Source: Branchipolynoe longqiensis (lineage: Eukaryota; Annelida; Polychaeta; Phyllodocida; Polynoidae). From it: a DNA stretch of 64,000 bases. The notes under the pieces are model-generated. The model was not told where the DNA came from. It saw nothing but the letters and a program-made list of their open reading frames with translations, and did no database searches. The translations under genes and the position numbers were made by a program. Each line of letters opens with the position of its first letter. The first letter of the stretch is position 1. The stretch is taken from the NCBI GenBank assembly GCA_030323885.1, contig CM059189.1:46569015-46633014 (forward strand). The letters are read 5' to 3'. Below, piece by piece: positions 11,096 through 21,249 of the stretch.

Positions 11096-11491
11096 GGTAT
11101 AACACATAGACATGCTTTGTTTGAAGGAACAACAAGGGCTAATGTAACCCCAGCCCCTCTGGGAGGGTCTTTGTCAGGTGGCCTTTGCTTTGAAAGATCC
11201 TTCCAACGAGACTCCAACAGCGACGGGGGGGGGGGGATTCTCCGACCCATAACACCACTTTTGATGATTAATAACCTTTTGCTGCTCCTTCAATCCCCTA
11301 ACATCTCGTGGGAGGTTGGCTGGGAAATCCGCATGAGAGATTGCACTTGGAGAAGGTAGAAAGTGTCAGTTGACATTTAAGTCATGACCCTGCTCACAGT
11401 GAGTCAATATTTTAGAGCAAACTGCATTCTGGTCTGGTAGTTTCTTCTGCAATAACTCAACTCAAATTCATCAACAATGACTTTAAACTAA
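11096..11491. other. No gene seen
   Basis: A short G run lies at about 11225-11236. Nothing else was recognised. Confidence 0.5.
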
Positions 11492-11496
11492 TTTTA

Positions 11497-11645
11497 AAGT
11501 TGCATAGTCCTATGGTTTTAAGTTTCTGTCATTTCTTCTTTAGAGAAATATAGTACGTTGATCGGTATGTCGAGAGGCTGACACTGTAAGGTTCAGCAGT
11601 AATAGGTTCTGTTTAATTGAATGAGTATTCCTTTCTACTAGATTT
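11497..11645 (+). mobile_element. TJ MITE, copy J2 (internally deleted, no right end)
   Basis: Begins TTAAAGTTGCATAGTCC, and continues with TJ interior sequence such as AAGTTTCTGTCATTTCTTCT and AGCAGTAATAGGTTCTGTT, with a large internal deletion and without the right TIR. Confidence 0.7.
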
Positions 11646-11951
11646 TGAGAAAGCCATTTGTTGTCACAACTGATTTGAAGATTAAACTTAGCCTGTCACT
11701 ATCCAGAAAATTGCAAATAAACCCAAATCTAGGTCACTTATATATATATATATATATATCTAACCACTATTTAATGTGTTAATGCAACCCAAAAACAATG
11801 TGTGTGCATTGCCTGCTATAAGTTGGCTTTTCATATCATACCATGGAACCATCATTTCTGTCTCTATTTCTGTCTTCATGTATCTGGATATTCTGGTTTT
11901 AGTTTGCAGTAGGCCACATTTATTCCATTCAGCCTAAAACCAGCACCGTTA
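11646..11951. other. No gene seen; (TA)n
   Basis: A (TA)n microsatellite sits at about 11739-11758. Nothing else was recognised. Confidence 0.5.
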
Positions 11952-12535
11952 TGCTGCAGTCACACTACGATGCTTCTCGCTGGCGCGCCGCCAACGCGCA
12001 AAATAAGTTATATGCGTCGAGACACGTCCAACTTTTCAGCGGTGTTGGGAAAAAGTTTGGCGTCAACACAGCGTGTTAGTAGCGCCTGTCCAACATGTGT
12101 CGACGCATGCGGAAAAAAAAAAGTTTGGTGCAACGTCATCATATGACCTTAGATGTAGCTAGGGCATAAAACAACAAAGCAACCATTTGGTGCAACGTGT
12201 GGAGACGGCCCTCACACGCCTGTGGTATCTGCCTACCGTTCGCATAATGATCTTCCAGCGCATCCAACGTATCTCGACGTGCGCCTAACGTCCCCGTAGC
12301 ATTCGACCCAGACGTTGGCACACGTCGAAAAGTTTTGTGCAAGCACAAAACTTTTGACGCACCCCGACGCGCCCTGATGATCCTCACCGACCGTCGACGT
12401 CCATCAAGGTGTACCGACATGTACCGACGTGCGCCTAACGCGCGCGTAACGCTTCCCGACATCTCGCCAAAAAGTGACACACGTCGACGCGCGTTGGAGA
12501 GAAGCGTCGTAGTGTGACTCCAGCATTAATGCGGC
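11952..12535. mobile_element. WR-G word-repeat MITE
   Basis: The ends TGCTGCAGTCACACTACGAT and the inverse of TGCTGGAGTCACACTACGAC are strong inverted repeats, and TTA or TA flanks both. The arms carry CG-rich words (CGTCGACG, GCGCCTAACG, CCAACG). The centre is a perfect 13-bp-arm palindrome, AAAAGTTTTGTGC/GCACAAAACTTTT, at 12328-12355. It is interrupted at 12137-12185 by a retroposed tail. It is non-coding. Confidence 0.85.
12137..12185 (+). mobile_element. 49-bp SINE1 tail inserted in WR-G with 13-bp TSD
   Basis: The inserted sequence is only the SINE1 3' tail (ATGACCTTAGATG, then ATAAAACAACAAAGC). It is flanked by a 13-bp direct repeat, TTTGGTGCAACGT, at 12124-12136 and 12186-12198. This is the expected product of target-primed reverse transcription stopping after about 50 bases. 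Confidence 0.85.
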
Positions 12536-12639
12536 AACATTGTGAAAAGCCTGGCAGGTATCACAACGGTGTTGATATTATCATGTCACTCATGAAAATC
12601 TATGCCTACCTATATGAAAAAACACAATTACCTATACAT

Positions 12640-13446
12640 GTGGCTCCTTGCCTGAGAGGTTAGTGCAAAAGACTGCACTTGTCCCACTTGAATTGTAAGT
12701 CTTTTAAACGGTTTACACCAATAAGTGATTTAAATGCTAATAATTACAAACATGCACTTACATATATATATATACACAGGGTAGGTTCAACAACCGTACA
12801 GCGTTTAGCTTGTGTCGTTGGGGTGATGAAAATGGGAAATATTGCGCCTAGAGCGTGACTCGAGCCAACACCTCTCTGCATTCCGAGCCAGTGTGATAAC
12901 CATTACACCACCTAGGCTCCCTGATATCACCACACTACCCACGCCTATTTGTCTATGTGGTTACATGCCTGAGAGGTCAGTGCAGACTACTACACTCGTC
13001 CCCCTGGAATTGTAAGTCTTGTAATGCTGGTAATTACATACATACAGGCAATGCACTAACACATACATACACAGGGTAGGTTCAACAACCATACAGTGTG
13101 TAGCTTGTACAGGATCTTGGTCCAACACCAGTATCATGGGGGTGATGAAAATGGGAAATATTGCGCCTAGAGTGGGACTCAAACCCACATCTCTTTGCAT
13201 TCTGGGCCAGTGTGCTAACTATTACACCACCTAGGCTCCATGATATAACCACACTACCCATGCCTACCTGTCTATGTGGTTACTTGCCTGAGAGGTCAGT
13301 GCAGACTACTACACTTGTAAGGGTTCCAGGTCGCAGCAACCAGTGTCACGGTGGTGATGGGAATGGGAAATGTTGCGCCTAGGGCAGATTTAGGGCCCAA
13401 ACTTCTCGCCATTCTTGGGCTAGTGTGCTAACTATTACACTACTAA
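12640..13446 (-). mobile_element. SINE2 trimer, reverse orientation
   Basis: Three tRNA-like domains on the minus strand (about 12850-12928, 13170-13246 and 13378-13446) are linked by SINE2 body sequence (GGTAGGTTCAACAACC, GAGAGGTCAGTGCAGACTAC). The third domain is more decayed. Spacing is about 320 bp for the first pair and about 205 bp for the second, which implies an internal deletion. Confidence 0.78.
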
Positions 13447-13820
13447 ATACAAACAATGAATTCTTTAATATCGCATCAAGGTTGTCAATGTGACACTGTA
13501 GCTTTATTGTACGATAATGTTAGTATCAAACAGGATTTGCATGCAGTTACTATTACAACTGATCGTTTTATTTATGTATCAAGGAATTGTATGATGCGGC
13601 CGGAAGACCAGTGGTGCTGAAAAGAGATATTATTCAAAGAATAAAATACATTTCAGTAAACAACAAAAATGCCTTAGAATGACTGATGTCAGATCCTTAA
13701 CATTGTGCCCGGTCGGATATAAGTGAGCAAATCAGGGACGCCGTCGAATAATCTAATTCATATCAGTATATAGATCTCCCTTGTTATCCACACCAGTAGA
13801 CGCGCATTTAACAAACATGT
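13447..13820. other. No gene seen
   Basis: AT-rich sequence with no recognised feature. Confidence 0.5.
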
Positions 13821-14082
13821 ATATGAGCCTGTCTCAAAAGGTGATAATTCTTTTTTGTTTGTCCATTGTAACAATTGACACAAAACAGCACAGAAATGGT
13901 TACACTGAAAACACAAGGCCATTTACTTCAAATCAATATGTATTCTATTGGGATTATGAAACACCATGTAAAAAACAAACCAGTTTATCCTGAGCAAATT
14001 CAGAAGCAGATAGTATGTTGATCGTTACAATGGACAAAGTTTCGTCCCATATTGCTTAGCACCTTTTGAGACAGTCTCATAT
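13821..14082 (+). mobile_element. TO MITE, copy O2
   Basis: Nearly the same as O1 (4347-4606), with ATATGAGCCTGTCTCAAAAG at the left and ACCTTTTGAGACAGTCTCAT at the right. Confidence 0.85.
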
Positions 14083-14712
14083 GCATTCACAATTAATGGA
14101 ATTTCAAACATAATTCTTCACAATTCTACTTCATTATTATTTCATTTCCATTCATATTGTCATAATCAGAAAGCCATTGCCAGACACTGGTTTTGGGTAA
14201 TTATTGTGTTTTGTTTCCCCCCAGCTGGGATCTTTGTTAGTGTGGGTTTCTGCTGTTTTGTTGCTACTTTGTTTTGTCATTGTCCAAAGCAGAGAGATGC
14301 CAGCAGAGTCAGTAATTGACAGGTTATGTAATTCTGGAGCCCTCCCTGCGGACACCGATGCTGTAAATTGACTTTTGCATGTCACTGTGGGCCAGATCAA
14401 GGGTAAGCCTATGTTGCTTGATGCCATTGCTCTGTGGCCTGCATTGGGTGACTTTTCATGTGTATATTAGATTTAATTATTAAGCGGTGGGGAAATTTCA
14501 TTTATCAACTACATGTCTCACTAATTCCACGCTTCCTTGCCAAATCCTAATAAAGTGGAGCCTATGATGGCCATTTCCAAATTTCCCAAACGAAGAAGAC
14601 ATTCGCTATTTATAAATGTATATAAATATATATAAGATATATACATAATGAACGTTCCCTTTTACTCCATTATAACCCAAATAGACAAATTATCGATTAC
14701 AATGAAACCAGA
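14083..14712. other. No gene seen
   Basis: A TA-rich patch lies near 14615-14645. No coding or repeat pattern was recognised. Confidence 0.5.
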
Positions 14713-14949
14713 TGGGATGGCTGAATGAGTTAGAGTGTCCGTCTCCCGTGTTTGGTAGACCGTGGGGTCGTGGGTTCGAACCCTGGTCGAGTCAAACCAA
14801 TGACTTAAAAATTTATACTTGTCGCTTCCTAGCAAGGCGCTCAGCATTATTAGGATAGGGCAAGGAGCAGTGGAATGAGGAAGACCAATCGTCCACGATT
14901 GAAATTTCCCCTGCTTAAACAACTAATGGACCAACAACAACAACAAAAA
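14713..14949 (+). mobile_element. SINE1 head with tail type 2, copy S2
   Basis: The head GGGATGGCTGAATGAGTTAG and B box GGTTCGAACCC match SINE1. After TAGGATAGGGCAAGGA it switches to a different 3' end (GCAGTGGAATGAGGAAGACC, then TTTCCCCTGCTTAAACAAC) and a (CAA)n tail. It is the reference copy for tail type 2. Confidence 0.85.
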
Positions 14950-15063
14950 TGCTTAACAAATTAATTACTATGGTTTTAAGCTTGAAGATTTGACCTATAT
15001 CATACATGTTTTCTGATGAGTTGAAATCTAAAATGCCGTAGAAAAGCAGGACTGTTCTTCATA

Positions 15064-15330
15064 ATGCCTCCCTGTCACAATGCATAAGCGTATGCCAACA
15101 TATGTGACCCACGCTGTCATACAGCGGGAATTTTGAACATGCTCAAAAATACTACTTATGCTAAATGTACCCATAACTTGTCTCAACATGCACCGGTGGG
15201 CTGTTAATGAATACTACTTATGCCAAACGTACCCATACACCAGCGTACATCAGCGTACAACAACCTGTTGGTACAAAATCACATACGTTGACATACGCTG
15301 ATGCAATATGGCACAGTGTGACGGGACCTT
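15064..15330. mobile_element. WR-H word-repeat MITE
   Basis: The left end ATGCCTCCCTGTCACAATG and right end CAGTGTGACGGGACCTT are diverged inverted repeats, with TA at 15062-15063 and 15331-15332. Words resemble GCGTATGCC and CGTACCCATA. The centre at 15130-15150 reads ATTTTGAACATGCTCAAAA, matching the core of WR-A and WR-B. Confidence 0.75.
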
Positions 15331-15332
15331 TA

Positions 15333-15475
15333 AGTCACAAATTGCTTGTGGCATGCTTGCGGCGGCCACAAGTTATGCATCGGCAAAACCGCGCGGCGGC
15401 CGTATGGTTGGATACTGTGGCCGTACGGCAATCGCACGTTTTTTTTGCTCGCCGCAAGGGGTTGCGATTTGTTTA
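15333..15475. mobile_element. Short palindromic element next to WR-H
   Basis: AAGTCACAAATTGCTTGTGGC at the left is roughly inverted by GCAAGGGGTTGCGATTTGT at the right. The middle carries CG-rich GGCGGCCGTA words. It lies wedged between WR-H and J3. It probably belongs to the WR group, with the ends less certain. Confidence 0.5.
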
Positions 15476-15483
15476 ACTTGACA

Positions 15484-15838
15484 TTAAAGTTGCATAGTCC
15501 GATGGATTTTGAGTTTCTGTCATTTTCTGAGATAAACATATTATGGTGATCATTATAATCTACCCTACTTTCACTTGAAGTAACTTTTATTTTAAATAGC
15601 TAACTTTTGAGATATTTGAAGTGCAAACAAGCAAAATTAGTTTTGGCAAGCTTGCCAAAACTCTGATGCCATAGGTTTCTGCAGTAATAGGTTCTATTGA
15701 ATTGCCTCAGTTTTCCCTTCTATACGGTGACAAATGTTTACCAAGTGCACCAGTATTTAAGTTAGATATGTAGAATCAAATTGAGATACTTGTTTTGGTT
15801 TTGAAAATTTGATGCTTCATCGGACTATGCAGCTTTAA
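15484..15838 (+). mobile_element. TJ MITE, copy J3 (complete)
   Basis: Begins TTAAAGTTGCATAGTCCGAT and ends ATCGGACTATGCAGCTTTAA, with TTAA at both boundaries and a 355-bp length. It is the best reference copy, with the GCAAGCTTGCCAAAACTCTG interior and the CTGCAGTAATAGGTTCT block. Confidence 0.88.
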
Positions 15839-15974
15839 ACTTGTTTCACAAATCGCAAAGACTTAGGCCGTATAGTAGAGGAACATTGAATGGAAGGAAC
15901 GCAGGTGAAGCATATGGTAAATATAGCCAACAGTCAATGTTTCTGTCATTTCTTCTAAATCTATCACACAGTGG

Positions 15975-16034
15975 CCTTCCTGATAGGACCTTAGATGTTA
16001 CCAGGACGTAAAACTCCAACAACCAACCAACCTT
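15975..16034 (+). repeat. SINE1 tail fragment
   Basis: ATAGGACCTTAGATGTTACC followed by AGGACGTAAAACTCCAACAA and (CCAA)n is the SINE1 3' tail alone. Confidence 0.7.
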
Positions 16035-16245
16035 CGGGTTCCATTCGGTGACTTCAATCATGGGGCAGCCGCAATAAACCTTAAGATTTGTGAACATTTC
16101 TACCGCAGCCCGCAACACCGTACGATTTGTAAAAGAAATCGGATCAGTAGACCACAGACCACAGAACTGTCCAGTGGCAGCATGATATGGGATCTAAGGA
16201 TAAAGCAGGATATCTGGTGAACCTAGTGGATGGAGCCCCATGCTA

Positions 16246-16755
16246 AGGAGTGTAGTGGTCTGCACTGACCTCTCAGGCAAGGAGCCGCATAGACAGGTAG
16301 GCATGGGTAGTGTGTTGAGATCAGGGAGCATAGGTTGTGTAATGGTTAGCACACTGGCCCAGAATGCAAAGAGATGTGGGTTCGAGTCCCGCTCTAGGCG
16401 CAATATTTCCCATTTTCATCACCCCCATGACACTGGTTGCCATTATCATGATCCTGTACAAGCTATGCACTGTATGGTTGTTGAACCTACCCTGTGTATG
16501 TATGTGTACGTGCATTGCCTGTATGTATGTAATTGTAAGCATTACAAGACTTACAATTCCAGGGGAACGAGTGTAGTGGTCTGCACTGACCTCTCAGGCA
16601 AGGAGCCGCATAGATAGGTAGGCATGGGTAGTGTGTTGAGATCAGGGAGCCTAGGTGGTGTAATGGTTAGCACACTGGCCCGGAATGCAAAGAAATGTGG
16701 GTTCGAGTCCCGCTCTAGGTGCAATATTTCCCATTTTCATCACCCCCATGACAGT
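16246..16755 (+). mobile_element. SINE2 dimer
   Basis: Two SINE2 units have tRNA-like domains at about 16330-16402 and 16652-16726, about 323 bp apart. Each has GTGTAATGGTTAGCACACTG and GGGTTCGAGTCCCGCTCTAG. These are the least decayed tRNA-like domains in the window, but they continue directly into SINE body sequence, so they are SINE promoters rather than free tRNA genes. Confidence 0.85.
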
Positions 16756-17693
16756 AGCATAGCAACAAGTATGAATTTATCGGGCATTTGTTTGAAACAC
16801 TAGCGCTATCACTAATGTAGTGTCACATGAGAAACAGATACTTAGCCTACCTCCTTAAGGCATCCCACCATTAAACTGAGTACACATTGAACTAACAGTG
16901 TACGAGACATTTCATCAGAGTTTATCAAACGCATGTGTTTCTTTATCCATCCTATAGTTAAATCTTAAAGTTCAGCCAGTATAAATTAACAAGCTATACA
17001 TGATTTCCACGACGCATGCGCAGAGCATAATCCAGACTGGACTTGTGGGTCACAGAGTCTGTGGAGAGGTTATTGAGGCTCTGTTAAAACTGGTTTCATA
17101 TTGAGCAACTGACACAGTCTTTTTGGCACAAATGTGGATTCATAGAGAAAGCATACTTAACTTTTGTTAATCAGTTTTGATAATTATAGCTGTATCCTAT
17201 TGATTGATTGATTGATTGAAAAGATTGATCTTCAGTGTAAAACAACACAGTGACACACTGTCGACCCACAACACAAGACTAGGTGTCAAAGTAGTCGCGG
17301 AAATTGTGTATTCTCATTGTTTCCGAAATGAGGCATTTATATGTGGGCGATAATAGGAACATTATGAAGGCGTTTCCATCTAGGCATCCCGGCTTTAAAG
17401 GATGGTGGTGTGTTTGCATCAATGTAAATTCCTCGTGTCTGTTCCCTTTATAGCCATAATAGAAGTAATATTCCGCACGTGCGTCCCCATGGTAACTACA
17501 TTGTGTAAATAAAGTGCAGTTCACTAGTCAGAGGCAACCTAAGCGCTGCTGCATAATGATAGATAAATATGTATCACCCATCATATTATGTCAGAGCTTT
17601 GTTTATGTATGTGGACTGCCGCATGCCCTTCTTTATCTCAGGATGAATAATGGACATGACCTTCCTAGCTTCCTCCACCATCACACTACCCCC
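16756..17693. other. No gene seen
   Basis: A (ATTG)n patch sits at about 17199-17216. An isolated CGCATGCGCAGA lies at about 17013-17024. No element boundary or coding pattern was recognised. Confidence 0.5.
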
Positions 17694-18112
17694 TAGATAA
17701 AAGATTCACCCCATACTTGTAGGATAGCGGTGAACACACACCCTATGTAAAAGCTGGCGAAAACTGCTTTAGTATGGAACAGGAATTAGAACCTCTGGCT
17801 CTAGTATCAAATGGCTACCCATATTGGCACAGAATTGGTGAAATGGGAGAGAATGCAAAATGACAAGATGGCGGCGATAAAACGCCATCAGTTTTATTTT
17901 TTTAATTCCTTAAACTACATTTTTTATTATATATTTTGAATCAAAAGTAGTGAGTAAATATGAAGATTTATATGAAGAATATATTTTGCTTCTTAAATTA
18001 AGAATTTACCAGCTAAATTCATTTTCGCGCCATGTCGAAATTCTTTGCCCGTTTTATCTAACAGGTTGGTTTTCACCCCTGTACTGGATGTACGGGGTGA
18101 ATCCTTTATCTA
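17694..18112. mobile_element. TN MITE, copy N2
   Basis: Bounded by TAGATAAAAGATTCACCCC and GGGGTGAATCCTTTATCTA. It is inverted relative to N1 and shares a GGAACAGGAATTAGAA block. It contains an AT-rich insert around 17890-18010. Confidence 0.75.
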
Positions 18113-18239
18113 ACCACCCCCAGCCCCGAAAAAAAAACTAATTCCTATTTAGGCATGAAGGATGCCATGCTGTCATGATGCATCAAACTAACATTCTATA
18201 TTCGCAGCAGCCTTGGATGACACGCCTTGCTTTACTACT

Positions 18240-18812
18240 TGAGAATGAGCATGATCCATGAAGGATCAATCCATATGAAATGCCAAACCATGTAATGCAC
18301 CGGGACATGTAAAACACTAAACCAGATGAAGCACCAAACCATGTTAATCACCACCTCAGGCAAGTAACTAAACCATGTTAAGTGTCAAATCATATGAAGT
18401 GTCAAACCATATGAAGTATGAAGCCAAGCCACGTCAGACACGAAACCATATGAGACACCAAACCATGTGAAATACCAAGCCACACCATTCAGTCATGTAA
18501 ATCACCGAACTACAAGTGAGGTAAATAACTGAACCATGTGGACCACCAATCAACGTGAACCAATAATCCCTATGAAACATCAAGCCATGTGAAATTCCAA
18601 ACCATGAGGAGTGACAAATGGTGTGAAACACCAAACTATTTGAACCACTAAGTGTTGAAGGGGATGACAACATGCTCACTGACAAACCATGTGAGGCGCC
18701 AAACCACATGAATCGCAAATCCATGTGAAGCATCAAACCATGTCGAATACCAAGCCATGTGAACCAGCAAACCATGTGAAACAACAAACCATGTGAGTCA
18801 CCAAACATATGA
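18240..18812. repeat. Degenerate tandem array, left block
   Basis: Many loosely repeated copies of AACCATGTGAAgCACCA-like words of roughly 18-21 bp. The array resumes at 19228-19390 after a SINE1 insertion. The 124-codon minus-strand frame is a by-product of the repeat. Confidence 0.75.
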
Positions 18813-19227
18813 CTGGGCGCGGTCGCCGTTTGTTTGTTTGTGTGTTGTTTTTTTACGTCCTAGCAACATTTAAGGTCATATCAGGACGGGGCACGGTGGC
18901 CGAATCGGCAGAGCGCGGGCCTCGCGTGCGGGAGATCGGGAGTTTGGTTCCTGGTCGAATCAAATCAATGACTTATAAAATTGATACTTGTCGCTTCCTA
19001 ACCTGCTGCTTGGCATTAATTGGATAGGGAAAGGACCAGTTAGCTCAATGCCAGGATAATGTAACTGAGTGGGATATCAGGTCATGGTGCTGGCGGCCTG
19101 ATTTCCAAGTGAGGCAGCACTCACTATACAGTCATCATGAGTGCACACTGTCACAAGTCGGTACCCGTCCTGATATGACCTTAGATTATGCCAGGATGTA
19201 AAAATACCACAACCAACCAACCAACAA
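18813..19227 (+). mobile_element. SINE1 copy S3 with inverted tail piece at its front
   Basis: This insertion is flanked by a 12-bp direct repeat, CCAAACATATGA, at 18801-18812 and 19228-19239. Inside, the first part (about 18828-18888) is the SINE1 3' tail in reverse orientation (TTTTTTTACGTCCTAGCAAC, then GTCATATCAGGACGG). A forward full SINE1 follows, with head GGTGGCCGAATCGGCAGAGC, body and tail with (CCAA)n. The whole chimera therefore inserted as one event. Confidence 0.85.
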
Positions 19228-19390
19228 CCAAACATATGAAGCACCAAAACATCTGAAGGTGCAAACCATGTAAATTATCGGCGGACATGAGGAACTATAA
19301 TACAATATAAGTAAATAAACCATGTGAACCAGTAAATCATGTGAAGCATGTAAAACTATCCGAACTAAGCCAACAAGCTGGGAGAAAAAT
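19228..19390. repeat. Degenerate tandem array, right block
   Basis: Continuation of the 18240-18812 array, with CCATGTGAA and AAGCACCAAA words after the SINE insertion. Confidence 0.7.
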
Positions 19391-19659
19391 CAACTCAAAG
19401 TGACGTATACTTGGTGTGTGTGATATTTTAATGTCGTAGGACCACAGTGGAAATAATACACCATGATATAAATAGCGCATCTATTTAAATCGAGGACATT
19501 AGAAGAAATTGGATGGTGGGTAGGTTAAAAATTAAAAGGATGTAGAGAAGTAGGTGTGCAAAGTGAGGTGAGAGGAGAGGTGGAGCACTGCGTATATAAT
19601 GGGTTTGAGATGGACCCTGATTGGCTAGCATGCAAGGGGTGGATGAGGATTAACGAGAA
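19391..19659. other. No gene seen
   Basis: No repeat or coding pattern was recognised. Confidence 0.45.
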
Positions 19660-19915
19660 GCCGTCATGTGGTGTTCTCTGTGGTGGAGTGCTTAGAGTGT
19701 CTGACTTTATTTTAGGTAGGACTCCTAATCTGACAGTTGGTGGTTTGATTCCCCGTGCTCCCACCCCAATTTGGATTTCCACCGCTGTGTATAACTTACA
19801 GCATCATCAAAGGCCAGTTGCTCTCATCTGCTCATACCATGTCTATGTGGTGTGGGAGGTTAAAAATCCCTTGGGTCGGTAAAAGTGTAGGCTCGGGCTT
19901 TCTATCGACAAACTG
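19660..19915 (+). mobile_element. SINE3, forward copy
   Basis: The head has a GTGGTGGAGTGCTTAGAGTG segment (A-box-like) and GGTTTGATTCCCCGTGCTCC (B-box-like), separated by a long variable-arm-like region as in class II tRNAs. The body includes TCAAAGGCCAGTTGCTCTCA and TGTGGTGTGGGAGGTTAAAA. The inverse copy is at 22915-23225. Confidence 0.75.
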
Positions 19916-20030
19916 TTTAATGGTGAAAACAAGTCTATTCAGGCTTATCCATGATATCCAGTATAAATCTTCAAGGAAAAACAAAATGTAGACACACAAG
20001 CCCTCCTCCCACCTCCATAAAATTATAATA

Positions 20031-20290
20031 GAATACGATACTGTCACTGAGAGGGTATACGAGGTCATGGTGCTGGTGGCCTTGTGTCCCAGTGGGCCCA
20101 AACTATAAAATTGTCATGAGTGTGCACTATCACAAGTCGGTACCCATCCTGATATGACCTTAGATGTTACCAGGACGTAAAACTCCAACAACCAATCAAC
20201 CTAGCCTGGCGTTCAGCATTACTAGGACAGGGTAAGGAGCAATGGAATGAGGAAGACCACTTGCCATGATTGAAATTGATCCATCTGAAG
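20031..20290 (+). mobile_element. SINE1 copy S4 (no head) followed by tail type 2 fragment
   Basis: GTCATGGTGCTGGTGGCC, CACAAGTCGGTACCCATCC and GACCTTAGATGTTACCAGGA are SINE1 body and tail, ending near 20196. From about 20203 a tail type 2 fragment follows (GGAATGAGGAAGACCACTTG). No TSD was identified. Confidence 0.7.
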
Positions 20291-20998
20291 CGAGAAGAAA
20301 AACAAATACAAAATAAAAATTACAAAGAAGAAAGTACTTGAGAACATTAAATATTGCCATGCTCATCAAAATGCCAATACCATAGCCTTCACCAGTAAAG
20401 CGGATGCCACACCTCGCCGAATTGAGGAAATCGAAAGAAACCGAACAAAGTCTGTTGATATCCGGCAAAGTCTGTTTTGTGTCCGTTGCATATCTGTTGC
20501 ATATCCATTGATATCTGTTGATATCCAGCCCGATCCGTTAGAAGTTTTGAACATGCACAAAACTTGGAACCGATGCCGCCAGATTGATGTCTACGTTTCT
20601 TGTCCGGTTTGAGTCTGTTTAGTCCGCTTATCATCTGTTGGCTATCCATTCATGTCTATTTCATGTCCGTTTCATATCCATTCATCCGGCGTCCTTTGAC
20701 CCGATATCGCAACATTTTGACACATTTTAATACATTTTGATACTATCACACCCCAACAGCACTGGACTAGACAATTCTGTTCATTGCTCAATCCGGCATA
20801 GTCTGACACGCACTTAACAGGTTCTGATCAGATTCTGAACAAGTATATTCAACAGTGATACATTTACTTCTGATATCCTTCTGTGTTGGGACAACTTCCT
20901 AACAAGTGCATGGATATCTACTTTGGAAATTAGAATCAAATCTAATAAGTGTTTTGATTTAGAAAACTTGATGCTTTTATTGGACACTGCTGCTTTAA
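20291..20998 (+). mobile_element. TJ MITE, copy J8, split by WR-B copy B3
   Basis: Right-hand TJ sequence runs from 20815 (TAACAGGTTCTGATCAGATT) to the TTAA at 20995-20998. The piece just left of B3 (GCCAATACCATAGCCTTC at about 20373-20390) corresponds to the TJ interior immediately upstream of that point. The copy is diverged and its left TIR is not visible. Confidence 0.7.
20398..20814. mobile_element. WR-B word-repeat MITE, copy B3
   Basis: The left end AAGCGGATGCCACACCTCGC and the right end with CCGGCATAGTCTGACACG are diverged WR-B termini, with TA at 20396-20397 and 20815-20816. Arms are filled with ATATCCGTTG and TGTCCGTTT words. The centre at about 20541-20566 reads GAAGTTTTGAACATGCACAA followed by AACTT, matching B1 and B2. 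Confidence 0.8.
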
Positions 20999-21249
20999 GA
21001 GTGTACACTCTATTAAATTGGAAGTCAACCACTATGAATAATAAGCACAGTATTCTCATCCTTGCTTACTCTTAGCCTGATTTAGGGACGAGGTCCATAT
21101 TGCTAAAAACCTGAGGTAGTGATAAAGGCTATAATTAAAGAGTATACTGCAGTAAATAAGAATTGACGGTCCGCGCTGTTGGATTAAATTAAGATTTAGA
21201 TTAGATATCCAGTATATGCCATGAGAGGAAATTGAAAACATCATCGTCA

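Noticed and set aside
16330..16402. Functional tRNA gene
   Set aside because: A and B boxes are present and a cloverleaf is roughly possible, but the sequence is one of many SINE2 heads and runs into SINE body without a terminator.
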